A DNA stretch of 64,000 bases from JAJECS01 sp965198185. Its GTDB lineage: Bacteria; Chloroflexota; UBA11872. Under the pieces are notes generated by a model. The model saw nothing but the letters and a program-made list of their open reading frames with translations, had not been told where the DNA came from and made no database searches. The stretch lies in NCBI GenBank assembly GCA_965198185.1, contig CBDAOU010000002.1, positions 558,001-622,000 of the forward strand. Direction: 5' to 3'. Made by a program: the position numbers and the translations under genes. This document shows positions 16,385 to 26,753 of this stretch, piece by piece. How positions within the stretch are numbered: position 1 is the first letter of the stretch; each line of letters starts with the position of its first letter.

Positions 16385-18442
16385 TTGGCTATTCGCATCG
16401 GCATTGACACGGGCGGGACCTTCACCGACCTCGTCGCTCTCGACGAGGAATCGGGGGAGGCGCAGGTCGTCAAGCGGCCCTCGACGCCCGACTCTCCCAG
16501 CGACGCGATCTTCGACGCGCTTGCGCACAGCCAAATCCCCGCCGACGCGGTGGGCTATTTCGTGCTCGGCACCACGGTTGGCGTGAACGCGCTGCTCCAG
16601 CGCAAGGGCGCTCGGGTTCTGTACGTGACCACCGCGGGATTCGAGGACGTGCCGTTCCTGCAGCGGGTGGATCGCAAATTCCACTACGACCTCGACTGGG
16701 AGCGACCGGAGCCCCTGGTCACGCGGCGCGACTGCCTGGGCGTGGCGGAGCGACTCGACTACATGGGCGAGGTCGTCGACCCGCTGACGTCGGACGCCCT
16801 CGGCAGTCTCAGCGACATGCTGCGCGCCCGCTTGAATGAAGGCACGAACGGCGCGGTGGCCGTGGCGGTCAACTGTCTGTTCTCATACGTCAAGCCCGAC
16901 CACGAGCGCATGATTCGCGACTACCTGACGCGCGAGTTTCCCGAGCTTTCGATTTCCCTGTCGCATGAGGTCGCGCCGATCTGGCGCGAGTACGACCGAG
17001 CGAGCACGACCATTGCCGACGCCTATATCCGGCCCCTGCTGCAGGGATTCATCCACGCGCTGGATGAGGGGCTCGCGTCATGGGGGAATACCCGCTCGTG
17101 GGCGGTGATGAAGTCCAACGGCGGCCAGATGCTGGCGGAGTCGGCGGCGGACCGTCCGGCGCAGACGGTGCTTTCCGGGCTGCCGGGCGGGATTATCGCG
17201 GCGAAGTACTACGGCGAATCGCTGAACGACGACAACATCATCAGCTTCGACATGGGCGGCACCAGCACGGACGTGGGTGTGGTGGACGACGGCGCCATCG
17301 GCTACACCACGGCCTGGGAGATTGAATTCGGGCTGCCGGTCGCGGCGCCGTTCATTGAGATGACGACGATGGGCGCGGGCGGCGGGTCGATCGCCTGGGT
17401 CAACCCCGGCGGATTGCTCCAAGCTGGGCCGCAAAGCGCCGGCGCCGTGCCGGGGCCGGTCTGCTATGCGCAGGGGGGCACCGAGCCCACGGTCACCGAC
17501 GCCAACGTGGTGCTCGGACGGCTTAATCCGGAGAATTTCCTGGGCGGTGAGGTGCGACTCGACGCGGGCCTCGCCCATCGTGCGCTCACCGAGCTGGGCG
17601 AAGAGCTTGGCCTCGGTCCGGAGGCCACGGCTCAGGCCGTGCTGGACATTGCCGTCGAGAACATCGCGGAGGCCATGCGCCTGCTCACGGTGCGGCGCGG
17701 TCTGGACCCGCGGCAGTTCAGCCTGGTGGCCTTCGGCGGCGCCGGGCCGCTCCACGCGGCGGCCATCGCGAAGGTGATTGGGGCGCGCCGGGTGCTGATT
17801 CCGCCGCATCCAGGGCTCAGTTCCGCCTTCGGCGCGTTGCTCGCCGACATGCGGGTCGATAAGACTTGGACCCACATCCTGCGCTCGGATCGTCTGGACG
17901 CGCCCGCGATCAACGCGCGACTCAACGAGCTGGTGGCGGAGGCCACGGCCGACTTGCAGCACGAAGGCTTCGCGGGCACGCCGCAGATCCAGCGGTCGGT
18001 GAACATGCGCTATCTCGGTCAGAACTACGAGGAAGAAATCCCGATCCCCGGCGGCGAGGCCACGCCCGAATCGCTGGCTCAATTGCTCGCGGCGTTTGAG
18101 ACGCACTACGAGGCGACCTACGGCTACCGGATTCCCGACGAGATCATTGAGCTGGTGCAGTTCAACGTCACGGTGTTCGGCGACACCGCCAAGCCGGCGT
18201 TGCCACTGCTGCCCGAGGGATCGCCCGCGACTCCGGCGGGAATGCGCCAAGTGTGGTTCTCGTCAGAAGGCCCGGTCGATTGCCCCGTCTTTGCCCGCGA
18301 GGATCTCTCGCCAGCCGACCGAATTGCCGGGCCGGCCATCATCGAGGAGCTCGATTCCACGACCGCCGTCCACCCCGGTCAACTTTTGACCGTCAGCCCG
18401 CATGGCACGGCCGTGCTCGAATGGACCGTGGAGTCCGCATGA
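16385..18442 (+). CDS. Hydantoinase A / oxoprolinase-type subunit
   Basis: A 685-residue HyuA protein. TTG 16385 is the natural start, with AGGCAGG a few bases upstream and the family N-terminus AIRIGIDTGGTFTDLVALDE, an ATPase phosphate-binding loop of the actin-like fold. Other landmarks are FVLGTTVGVNALLQRKG, SFDMGGTSTDVGVV and LVAFGGAGPLHAAAIA. It forms an ATP-dependent hydantoinase, oxoprolinase or carboxylase complex with HyuB downstream (28-base gap). Substrate unknown. Confidence 0.93.
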   Translation: MAIRIGIDTGGTFTDLVALDEESGEAQVVKRPSTPDSPSDAIFDALAHSQIPADAVGYFVLGTTVGVNALLQRKGARVLYVTTAGFEDVPFLQRVDRKFHYDLDWERPEPLVTRRDCLGVAERLDYMGEVVDPLTSDALGSLSDMLRARLNEGTNGAVAVAVNCLFSYVKPDHERMIRDYLTREFPELSISLSHEVAPIWREYDRASTTIADAYIRPLLQGFIHALDEGLASWGNTRSWAVMKSNGGQMLAESAADRPAQTVLSGLPGGIIAAKYYGESLNDDNIISFDMGGTSTDVGVVDDGAIGYTTAWEIEFGLPVAAPFIEMTTMGAGGGSIAWVNPGGLLQAGPQSAGAVPGPVCYAQGGTEPTVTDANVVLGRLNPENFLGGEVRLDAGLAHRALTELGEELGLGPEATAQAVLDIAVENIAEAMRLLTVRRGLDPRQFSLVAFGGAGPLHAAAIAKVIGARRVLIPPHPGLSSAFGALLADMRVDKTWTHILRSDRLDAPAINARLNELVAEATADLQHEGFAGTPQIQRSVNMRYLGQNYEEEIPIPGGEATPESLAQLLAAFETHYEATYGYRIPDEIIELVQFNVTVFGDTAKPALPLLPEGSPATPAGMRQVWFSSEGPVDCPVFAREDLSPADRIAGPAIIEELDSTTAVHPGQLLTVSPHGTAVLEWTVESA

Positions 18443-18470
18443 GTGCGATGCGCGAACGGAGGCGCCACCG

Positions 18471-20519
18471 ATGACAACGTCCAGCGCCCCAGCCAGCGTC
18501 GACCTCGTGACGCTGAACGTGGTCTACAACCGTCTGGTGGGCATTTGCCGCGAGATGGGCACCACGATGATGCGCACGGCCTACTCGCCGATCTTCAGCG
18601 AGAGCCGTGACTTCTCCTGCGTCCTCTTCGACCGCCAGGGGCGCATGCTCGCGCAAACCGAGTTCTGCCCGGCGCAGGTGGGGGCGATCCGCTTCGTGGT
18701 CAAGTGGCTGATCGCCGAGATCGGCGAGGAGAACGTCCGCGAGGGCGACATCATCGTGCACAACGACCCCTACCGGGGCGGCGTCCACATGCCGGAGCAC
18801 GTGGTTATCAAGCCGGTCTACTACGACGGCGAGATCTTCGGCTACGTCTCGAACATCGCCCATCTGGTTGAAATCGGCGGCCTGGCCGTCGGCGGGTTCG
18901 CAGCAACCGCCACCGAGATCTACCAAGAGGGCCTGCGGCTGCCGCCGGTGTGGCTGATGCGCGGCGGCGAATACAACCAAGACGTGTGGCGCATCATGAT
19001 GTCGAACCACCGCGCGCCGCGATACACGTGGGGCGACCTGCACGCCATGATGGCGTCGCTGAACGTGGCCGAGCAGCGCACCCACGAGCTGCTGGATGTC
19101 TACGGCGTCGAGCGCATCACCCAGGTCAGCGACGAGCTGCTCGACTATGCCGAGCGGTGGATGCGGGACGAGATTCGCGCCATCCCCGACGGCGAATACA
19201 CCTTCGAGGGCCACATGGAGGATGCCCGCGACGAGCCGCTGCGCGACTGGATTCGATTGCGGCTGGTCGTTTCCGACGGGAGCCTCGTGGCCGACTTCAG
19301 CGACAGCGATCCCCAGGCGCAGCACGTGCTGAACTGCACCTACGGCGTGACGGCCTCGGGCACCTACAACGCGGTGTTCCACTTTGCCGACAACAACGTG
19401 CCGCACAACGACGGCGCCTATCGGCCGATCACGGTGATTGCCCCGCCGGGAACGATCACCAACGTGGTCCATCCCGGGCCTTGCGTGGGCGGCAACACCG
19501 AGACGCATCCACGGGTGTGGGGCATCGTGATCGGCGCCCTTTCCAAGGCCGTGCCGGAGCGGGTCTCGGCGGACACCGGCGGCACGTCCTGCAACTTTCT
19601 CTTCGGCGGCACGCATCCGGATACCGACCGGTACTACGTGCACTACCACTTCGACGGCGTCGGCTGGGGCGGGCGGGCGAACGCGGACGGCAACAGCAAC
19701 CAGGTGATCCCCAACGGCAACTGCCCGTCGACGCCGGTGGAGATTTTCGAGACGCGATACCCGTTCCTCGAGCGGTCCTATCGCCTGCGGCAGGACTCCG
19801 GCGGCGCCGGAACGCAGCGGGGAGGACTTGGCTCGGAACGGATCCTCGAGGTGCGGGCGCCGGAGATCACCGTGTCGGCGTTGTTCGACCGCATGGTGTC
19901 GGGCGCCTGGGGCCTCTTTGGCGGCGAGGACGGGCAGCAATCGGCGCTATTGGTCAAGCGCGTGGGCCATGACACGTTCGTGACCTTCCGCGAGGCTTAC
20001 GCCACGGCCAGCAACTCGCGCGTGGCCAACATTGTGCTGAAAGAGGGCGATCAGGTTATGCTCGCGAGTCCCGGCGGGGGAGGCTACGGCGATCCGAGGG
20101 CACGCGCTCCGGAAGCCGTGCGCCGCGACGTGATGGAGGGATTCGTGTCGGAGATGGCCGGGCGCGATGTCTACGGCGTGGCGCTGCAGCGCCTCAACGG
20201 AACGTTGACGATCGACGTCGACGAGACTGCGAGACTTCGCGCCGACGCGCCGCCTCCGGCGCCGCCGACCATCACCGACGAGACGCGCGATATCGTGTCC
20301 GCCGTGCCCCGATCCGAGACCGGCGGACACTGGGAGCAGCTCAAGGCCGATTGGTGGCAAACTGACGTGACGAACTGCCAGCTATGCGGTCAGGTGATCC
20401 CGCGCGACGTGTGGGTGAGCGCGAGCGGCATACGATTCTGTTCGGTGGAGTGCGATGATAGGCATCACGACTACTGGCTGCCGAGGCAAGCGGACCAAGT
20501 GATTGAGCAAACGATATGA
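18471..20519 (+). CDS. Hydantoinase B-type subunit with C-terminal cysteine (zinc-finger-like) module
   Basis: A 682-residue HyuB protein from ATG 18471 with GGAGG eight bases upstream. Core motifs are GICREMGTTMMRTAYSPIF, IIVHNDPYRGGVHMPEH and ASPGGGGYGDPRAR. Unlike the copy at 9261 it continues about 80 residues and ends in a four-cysteine module, C636 and C639 (CQLCGQ), then C657 and C661 (FCSVEC), a likely structural zinc site. It pairs with the HyuA upstream and its stop overlaps the OppD-like ATG. Confidence 0.92.
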   Translation: MTTSSAPASVDLVTLNVVYNRLVGICREMGTTMMRTAYSPIFSESRDFSCVLFDRQGRMLAQTEFCPAQVGAIRFVVKWLIAEIGEENVREGDIIVHNDPYRGGVHMPEHVVIKPVYYDGEIFGYVSNIAHLVEIGGLAVGGFAATATEIYQEGLRLPPVWLMRGGEYNQDVWRIMMSNHRAPRYTWGDLHAMMASLNVAEQRTHELLDVYGVERITQVSDELLDYAERWMRDEIRAIPDGEYTFEGHMEDARDEPLRDWIRLRLVVSDGSLVADFSDSDPQAQHVLNCTYGVTASGTYNAVFHFADNNVPHNDGAYRPITVIAPPGTITNVVHPGPCVGGNTETHPRVWGIVIGALSKAVPERVSADTGGTSCNFLFGGTHPDTDRYYVHYHFDGVGWGGRANADGNSNQVIPNGNCPSTPVEIFETRYPFLERSYRLRQDSGGAGTQRGGLGSERILEVRAPEITVSALFDRMVSGAWGLFGGEDGQQSALLVKRVGHDTFVTFREAYATASNSRVANIVLKEGDQVMLASPGGGGYGDPRARAPEAVRRDVMEGFVSEMAGRDVYGVALQRLNGTLTIDVDETARLRADAPPPAPPTITDETRDIVSAVPRSETGGHWEQLKADWWQTDVTNCQLCGQVIPRDVWVSASGIRFCSVECDDRHHDYWLPRQADQVIEQTI

Positions 20520-21511
20520 GCGAGAACGGCCGATTGCTCGAGGTTCGGGATCTCGCCGTCGAATTCAAGACGGACGAGGGCATCGTTCGGGCCGTCAACG
20601 GGATTGCCTACGAGCTTTCGGCGGGTGGGTCCCTGGGCATCGTCGGAGAGTCGGGCAGCGGCAAGAGCGTGAGTTCGCTGGCATTGCTGCGGCTTATCCC
20701 GCGGCCGGCCGGTCAAATCACCGGCGGCGAGGTGATGTTCGACGGTGAAGACCTGCTTCAGGTCGACGCCGATGAAATGCGAGAAATCCGCGGCGGCAGG
20801 ATCTCCATGATCTTTCAAGACCCGATGAGCTCGCTCAATCCGGTGCTGACGGTGGGCCGTCAGATCGATGAGGCGCAGCGCCTGCATATGGGCGTGAGCA
20901 AGCAAGAAGCCCGCGCGCGCACGGTGGAGTTGCTGGATCGGGTGGGCATTCCGTCGCCTGCCGAACGCGCTGACGACTATCCGCACCAGCTCTCGGGCGG
21001 CATGCAGCAACGGGCCATGATCGCGATGGCGATCTCGTGTGAACCGCAGCTGCTCATCGCCGACGAACCCACGACCGCGCTGGACGTGACGATTCAGGCG
21101 CAGGTCATCGAGCTGATCTCAAATCTGCGCAGCGAATTGGGCATGGCGGCCATCCTGATCACCCACGACCTGGCGCTGGTCGCCGGGTTCTGTGAGGAAA
21201 TCGTGGTGATGTACGGCGGATATATCGTCGAGCGCGCACAGGCCCGCGACGTGTTCTATACGCCCAAGCACCCGTACACGATCGGCTTGCTGGAGTCGAT
21301 GCCCAACATCGCCGCGGCGCGAGGCGACCGCCTGAGCGCCATCCCCGGCGCGCCCCCCGACATGACCAACCTTCCAGTGGGGTGCCCATTTGCGCCGCGC
21401 TGCCGGTTTGCGAAGGACAAGTGCATCGAGGAAATGCCTCCGATAGAGACGATCGGAGACGGCCGAACGATCCGCTGCTGGGTCGACGTGGATACGGGTG
21501 AGCTGCGATGA
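20516..21511 (+). CDS. Oligopeptide/dipeptide-type ABC transporter ATP-binding protein (OppD/DppD-like)
   Basis: A 331-residue ATPase with Walker A GESGSGKS, signature LSGGMQQRAMIAMA, and Walker B LLIADEPTTALD. The C-terminal cysteine-rich tail PVGCPFAPRCRFAKDKC is the OppD/DppD type. Its ATG overlaps the hyuB stop, and its stop overlaps the OppF-like ATG. No permease or substrate-binding protein is encoded in the window, so the ATPase pair must serve subunits encoded elsewhere. Confidence 0.92.
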   Translation: MSENGRLLEVRDLAVEFKTDEGIVRAVNGIAYELSAGGSLGIVGESGSGKSVSSLALLRLIPRPAGQITGGEVMFDGEDLLQVDADEMREIRGGRISMIFQDPMSSLNPVLTVGRQIDEAQRLHMGVSKQEARARTVELLDRVGIPSPAERADDYPHQLSGGMQQRAMIAMAISCEPQLLIADEPTTALDVTIQAQVIELISNLRSELGMAAILITHDLALVAGFCEEIVVMYGGYIVERAQARDVFYTPKHPYTIGLLESMPNIAAARGDRLSAIPGAPPDMTNLPVGCPFAPRCRFAKDKCIEEMPPIETIGDGRTIRCWVDVDTGELR

Positions 21512-22608
21512 GTGACGCAACGGCCGGCGAGACCATGACTACCGCCCAGAGCGGCAACGGCGCCCCCGCCAAAGGGGAAACGCTGCTGGCCGTGAACGGG
21601 CTGACGAAGTACTTCCCGGTGATGCGCGGCTTCATCATCCGCCGCCAGTCCGGGCTGGTGCGGGCGGTTGACGGCATCAGCTTCGAGCTGAACGCGGGCG
21701 AGACCTTGGGCCTGGTTGGCGAGTCCGGCTGCGGCAAGACCACCACCGGCAACACGATCATGCAGCTCGAGCCGCCGACAGCAGGCGAAGTGGTTTTCGA
21801 GGGCAACGATCTCGTCCAGCTCTCACGCGACGAGCAGCGGCGGGCGCGCCGGAAGATGCAGATGATCTTTCAGGACCCGTACGGCTCGCTGAATCCGCGG
21901 ATGTCGGTCGGGCGGATCATCGAAGAGCCGCTGCAGGTGCATAACCTCCACGGTAGCCGCGACGAGCGCCGCGAGCGCGTGCGCGAGCTGCTGCGCCTGG
22001 TGGGGCTCGATCCGCGCTTCTCCAGCCGCTACCCGCACGAATTCTCGGGTGGACAGCGGCAGCGCATTGCCTTCGCCCGCGCGCTGGCCGTGCAGCCGTC
22101 GTTCATCGTCTGCGACGAGCCCGTGTCCGCGCTGGACGTGTCGATTCAGGCGCAGATCATGAACCTGCTGCTGGACCTGCAGCAGCAGCTGGGCGTGGCG
22201 TATCTGTTCATCTCCCACGACTTCAAGGTGGTGCGGCAGATCAGTCACCGGATCGCGGTCATGTATCTCGGCCAGATCGTCGAGATGGCGCCCAGCGAGC
22301 AGTTCTACGTGCGCCCGCTGCATCCGTACACGCGATGCCTGCTGTCCGCCGTGCCGGTGCCCGACCCTGACCTGGAAGCCAAGCGCGAGCGCATCATCCT
22401 GACGGGCGACGTGCCGAGTCCGGTGAACCCGCCGTCGGGATGCCGCTTCCACCCCCGGTGCCCGTGGGCCGAGGACCGCTGTGCGACGGAAGAGCCGGAG
22501 CTCACCGATGTGGGCGGCGGTCACTTCGTGTCGTGCCACTTCTGGAAAGACATCGAGGATGCCGGCGGCGCGCTGCCCATGGCCGCGAACGGGGCGTCGG
22601 CGGGCTAG
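21508..22608 (+). CDS. Oligopeptide/dipeptide-type ABC transporter ATP-binding protein (OppF/DppF-like)
   Basis: A 366-residue ATPase, slightly long because of a 25-residue N-terminal lead. Walker A is GESGCGKTTTG, the signature FSGGQRQRIAFARAL, and Walker B FIVCDEPVSALD. The tail GCRFHPRCPWAEDRC is the family's C-terminal cysteine region. It is coupled to the OppD-like gene and ends the hyuA-hyuB-oppD-oppF unit. Confidence 0.92.
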   Translation: MSDATAGETMTTAQSGNGAPAKGETLLAVNGLTKYFPVMRGFIIRRQSGLVRAVDGISFELNAGETLGLVGESGCGKTTTGNTIMQLEPPTAGEVVFEGNDLVQLSRDEQRRARRKMQMIFQDPYGSLNPRMSVGRIIEEPLQVHNLHGSRDERRERVRELLRLVGLDPRFSSRYPHEFSGGQRQRIAFARALAVQPSFIVCDEPVSALDVSIQAQIMNLLLDLQQQLGVAYLFISHDFKVVRQISHRIAVMYLGQIVEMAPSEQFYVRPLHPYTRCLLSAVPVPDPDLEAKRERIILTGDVPSPVNPPSGCRFHPRCPWAEDRCATEEPELTDVGGGHFVSCHFWKDIEDAGGALPMAANGASAG

Positions 22609-22642
22609 GAGTCTGGGCTAGCGGGCGGGTGGTCTTTGGGAC

Positions 22643-25330
22643 TTAGCCGCCAGAGGTCAGATCGCCTGGAGACAATTGCTTGCGGCGTAACGTCTCGCCG
22701 GTCTTCAGGTGGGGCCTCTCGCGGCGGGATTGACGCATCATTTCTTGGCGGCAGACGGGCAGATCAACCCAGGTGGTGCCGCCAAGCTCGTATATCGCTG
22801 GCGGGATGCAACCGGTGAACGGATTGCCATCGAGCTCCAGATACTCAAGGTTGGCCAGTTGGCCCTGCGGATTGCCCCGGTGAGTTCGTTGCCACTGAGG
22901 TCGGCAGATTCGCCAACTGGCCCAACTCGGCGGGATTGCCCCGGTGAGTTCGTTGTAACCGAGGTCGAGGGCTACCAGATTCGCCAGCTGGCCCAGCTCC
23001 GGCGGGATCGGGCCAGTCAGGATGTTCTCGCTGAGGTCCAGCGCTTCCAGATTCGCCAACCGACTCAACTCGGCAGGGATCTCGCCGGTCAGGCGGTTGT
23101 CGTGGAGAAACAGACGCTTCAAGTTGGCGAGCTGGCCCAGTTCCAGCGGGATCTCGCCGGTCAGGCGGTTGTCGTGGAGAAACAGACGCTTCAAATTGGC
23201 GAGCTGGCCCAGTTCCAGCGGGATCTCGCCGGTCAGGCGGTTGTCGTGGAGAAACAGACGCTTCAAATTGGCGAGCTGGCCCAGTTCCAGCTCACGATCT
23301 CGCCGGTCAGGATGTTCTCGCTGAGGTCCAGCACTTCCAGATTCGCCAACCGACTCAACTCGGCAGGGACGGGGCCCTGCAGGTGGTTATTGTCAAGCCA
23401 CAGACCAGTCAGGCGGTCATTTCGCCCAATTCGGCCGGGATAGCTCCGCTGAGGAGGTTCCTATCCAGCCGCAGCACTTGGAGGTTGGTCAGCTGCCCCA
23501 ACTCGGGCGGGATCGTCCCACCCAAGTTGTGCCGGTTCAGCTCCAGCACTTGGAGGTGGGTCAGCTGGCCCAATTCGGGCGGGATGATGCCCCGCAGCAA
23601 GACGTCCTCGGAAAGAGAGATCGCCGTGACTCGCGCCGGCGACCCGGCCACGACCACGCCCTCCCAGGTCGTCAGTGGGCGTTTGCCGGCCCACGGCAAC
23701 GGGGCGCCGCCCGCCAGACTCCCTTGCAACCGCAGCAGCGTCTCGCAGTCGCCGACCAAGCCGGAGTTGGCGGCCGGGTCGGGGACGACCGTTCCCCCGG
23801 CGCACCCGGTGACGTCCACCGGGCCCTCCGCTCGTCGGGGCCCGATCGCCTGGGGTTTGCCGTCCCCGTCTGGACCCAGGATTTTGCCGTCTGGCCATGA
23901 TGTAGAGCCGGCGGTAACCAACGCCTACGTTCACGGCGATTCGCGTACTATCTGGTGACCATGCCGCCCTCATCCCGTACGCGTCGTCCATGCGTGGGGC
24001 GGGATCGGCCCAGGACGTTCCCATCCACGTCAACCACGCATATGTCCAACCCACACGTGTCGAATCTTCGAGCCGTCGGGCGACCAGGCCACGGTGTCGA
24101 CCCAGGCACGGGTGGGATCCGATAGGAAATACACATTGTTGCCATAGGCGTCCAGCTGCAGATGCCAGTCAGTGATCGAGGTCAGGGCCGCGCGTCGCTG
24201 CCGTCCACCGCGATCGAGTAGAGCGCCACCCCGTCGCCGTCGACTTTCGCAAACGCCAGCCGCTCGCCGTCCGGCGACCAGGACGCGCCGCTGACGGCGT
24301 CCGCTAGGTGGATGACCTCCTCGCCGGTCGGCATGGCAACGAGCTTCAGCGCCGAAATGCCAAGAACGATCTGTCGCACCGCAACGGCGAGCCAGCGGCC
24401 GTCCGGCGACCACGCGGGCGGCTGAGTGGCGACGATATTGCCGGGGCTCCCAACATCAATAGCCCACCGCGGTTGGTACCGTCAGCCCGCATGACACAGA
24501 TTCACAGTGTGCCGTCCACCCACGAGAAACGCGATGTGCGTGCCGTCCGGCGACCACGCGGGATTGTGTTCAGATGATCTTCCACTGGCTGTGAGTCGCT
24601 GACGAGTCGACCCCAGGATCGTCGTTCGGGCCAGGTCGAAGTAGAAGCCGGCGTATTTGCGGTCTATACGGGATAAGGCGGGAAACTGGCAGGTGGGGTA
24701 GACGATGTGCTCACCAGTGGGCGAGATGTCGAAGCTCGCCGCCACCCGCTCACGCTGGCCCACCTGTCCCACCCGCCACATCCGAGAGCCGTCCGCGGCA
24801 ACCCCGAGAATCTCCACCAGCCCTGACTCGAAGTACTCGAAGTTTTCCACCGACGAATCAAACCCGAAGATGTCCACGGCTTCCGCGAGTATCTCCACTC
24901 GACGTATTCCTCCCCGGCCCTGAGACGAATCAAACCCGAAGAAGATTGCCGTGCCGTCGGGCTTCCACCTGACGGTTCCGGCCGGCTGCCCGAAGGTCCC
25001 GGGTGAGCACGGCACATCTGTCCCCGGGGGCCTTACCTCCACATAACGCTCTCTAAGCGGCGCGACTTCCACAACCACTTGCGGTGTCACGGCAGCCTCC
25101 GATGTCGCGCTGTCGTCGGCATCTTCGGGACCTTCGACCACCGACGGCGCATCCCGCGATCCCAGGCTTCGTTCCCCATCAGCCGGTGCGCCGCCGGGGG
25201 TAGGCGTCCCCCCCACGACGATTGAACCTGGGCTAGGCGTCGCCCCCCCGACGGAGCTACTAGGCCCACAGCTCCACACGCCAAGAGCCATTGCGACAAC
25301 GACGACTGCCGTGCACGACCTCTCCACCAT
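22643..25330 (-). pseudogene. Frameshifted surface lipoprotein gene: lipobox, PD40-type propeller repeats, then leucine-rich repeats
   Basis: From ATG 25330 the reading begins with a lipoprotein signal (MVERSCTAVVVVAMALGVWSC, lipobox GVWSC) and a low-complexity linker. WSPDG propeller strands (PAWSPDGTHIAF, ASWSPDGERLAF, VAWSPDGSK) follow, then a spacer with DCETLL and TTWEGV, then plant-type LRRs (GxIPxELGxLxxLxxLxLxxNxLxG). These segments run in order but jump frame at least seven times (near 24485, 24430, 24182, 24055, 23948, 23409, 23297 and around 22900), so no full-length product is possible as written. In Chloroflexota similar proteins are predicted surface lipoproteins. Either the gene has decayed or the repeats were misassembled; the number of breaks favours decay. 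Confidence 0.8.
23079..23294 (-). repeat. Three near-identical 72-bp tandem units within the LRR region
   Basis: Units at 23079-23150, 23151-23222 and 23223-23294 are almost identical, each encoding exactly one 24-residue LRR (NLKRLFLHDNRLTGEIP core). Flanking units near 23020-23078 and 23311-23370 are nearly identical to each other. This points to recent whole-repeat duplication. Confidence 0.85.
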
Positions 25331-25581
25331 CTCAGCAAAGCGACGCTGTGCCGGAATCAATTGCCCTGGCCCCGCATGCCGAATGTTCATGCAGTCTCGT
25401 ACCGAGTGTTCCAATTGATACTACGCGCGGCGCGGTGGAATCGTTCCATGGCTGCGAACGAAGGGAACTCCACTTGATCGAAGTGCCGCGGTGCGCTTGC
25501 TGTCGCGCTCTGCGGCTGGACGGGATGGAACGCACTGACTACGCTCGCGCGCGTCGTTCTTGCGTTGCCAGGTGGACTAGC

Positions 25582-26742
25582 GTGCGAATTCGTTCGGTCG
25601 AGGTGCGGACTGCGTCGGACACGCACCACAACGCCAACTACGTCACGATCACGACGGAGTCGGGGCTGGTGGGCCTCGGCGAGGCGTATGCGGCCGGTCC
25701 CGACCTGGCGGTTGCCGAGACGGTGCGCTACCTCGGCGAGTGGCTGGTGGGGCAGGACGCCACGCGGCGCGAGCGGCTGTGGCAGCTGTGCTATCGCGGG
25801 CTGCGCTTTCCGGCGGGCGCGGTGGGCTGGGCGGCCATCAGCGGCATCGACCTGGCGCTGTGGGACCTGGCGGGCAAGCTGGCCGATCAACCGGTGTATC
25901 AGCTGCTGGGCGGCGCCTATCGCGACCGCGTGTGGGTCTACTTCGACGTGGTCACCGGCGAGCCGGCGGACATGGCGGAGGAAGCCAAGGCCATGGCCGG
26001 CAACCATGGGTTCACGGCATTCAAGTTGTTTCCCTACGCGGTGGAGGACGACCGCCTCCCGTGGGGACAGATCATCAGGCTGGTAGTGGAGCGCGTGGCG
26101 GCCGTGCGCGCGGCGGTGGGCGATGCGGCCGAGATCGGCGTGGACTTTCACGCCAAGCTGGAAGAGCCGGCCAAAGCCGCCGAGCTGGCGCGGGCGATCG
26201 AGCCGTTCCGGCCGATGTTCATCGAGGAGCCGATCCGGCCGGGCAGTCACACGGTGATGGCCGAGGCGCGGCGGGCGATGAACGTGCCCGTGGCGACCGG
26301 CGAGAGCCTCTACGGCAAGCACGAGTTCCAGGCGCTGATCGAGGCGCAGGGCGCCGATCTCTTGCAGCCCGACATCCTGCTCTGCGGCGGCATGACTGAG
26401 ATACGCAAGATCGCGGCGCTGGCCGAGGCGCACATGCTGTCGCTAGCGCCGCACAACCCCTTTGGCGGTCTATCGTCCGTGGCCACGGCGCACTTCGGCG
26501 CGGCCACGCCCAATTTCCTCATCATGGAATCGCCGCAAACGGTGGGGCCGCGCGCGTCGGCGCAGGCGCTCCGAGCCAGCTTCCTCCACGGCGGCATCGA
26601 GATCGAGGACGGCTATGTCAAACTGCCGCAGGGTCCGGGCTGGGGCGTGACGCTCAACGAGGCGCTCGTGGCGCGGCACCCCTATCAATCTTGGCGGCGC
26701 CCCGTGCCGGCGAAGGCCGACGGCGGCTTCGGCTACTACTAG
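25582..26742 (+). CDS. Enolase-superfamily dehydratase, galactonate dehydratase-like
   Basis: A 386-residue protein. GTG 25582 is chosen: AGGTGG lies seven bases upstream and the protein starts VRIRSVEVRT at the normal family N-terminus. The active-site series is AFKLFPY (Lys), IGVDFHAK (metal Asp with the DFH typical of DgoD-like enzymes), FIEEPIRP (Glu), ATGESLYG (Glu) and LAPHNPFGG (His). It should dehydrate an aldonic acid to a 2-keto-3-deoxy acid. It leads a cluster with three TIM-barrel proteins (gaps of 11, 10 and -4 bases) on the same strand. Confidence 0.88.
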   Translation: MRIRSVEVRTASDTHHNANYVTITTESGLVGLGEAYAAGPDLAVAETVRYLGEWLVGQDATRRERLWQLCYRGLRFPAGAVGWAAISGIDLALWDLAGKLADQPVYQLLGGAYRDRVWVYFDVVTGEPADMAEEAKAMAGNHGFTAFKLFPYAVEDDRLPWGQIIRLVVERVAAVRAAVGDAAEIGVDFHAKLEEPAKAAELARAIEPFRPMFIEEPIRPGSHTVMAEARRAMNVPVATGESLYGKHEFQALIEAQGADLLQPDILLCGGMTEIRKIAALAEAHMLSLAPHNPFGGLSSVATAHFGAATPNFLIMESPQTVGPRASAQALRASFLHGGIEIEDGYVKLPQGPGWGVTLNEALVARHPYQSWRRPVPAKADGGFGYY

Positions 26743-26753
26743 GAGCAGCGGGT

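Noticed and set aside
23020..23370. CRISPR-like array of regular repeats
   Set aside because: The repeats are contiguous 72-bp units with no spacers and encode 24-residue LRRs.
25291..25581. Extra 97 residues on the galactonate-dehydratase-like enolase
   Set aside because: They overlap the lipoprotein gene start on the other strand and have no enolase similarity; GTG 25582 has a good ribosome site.
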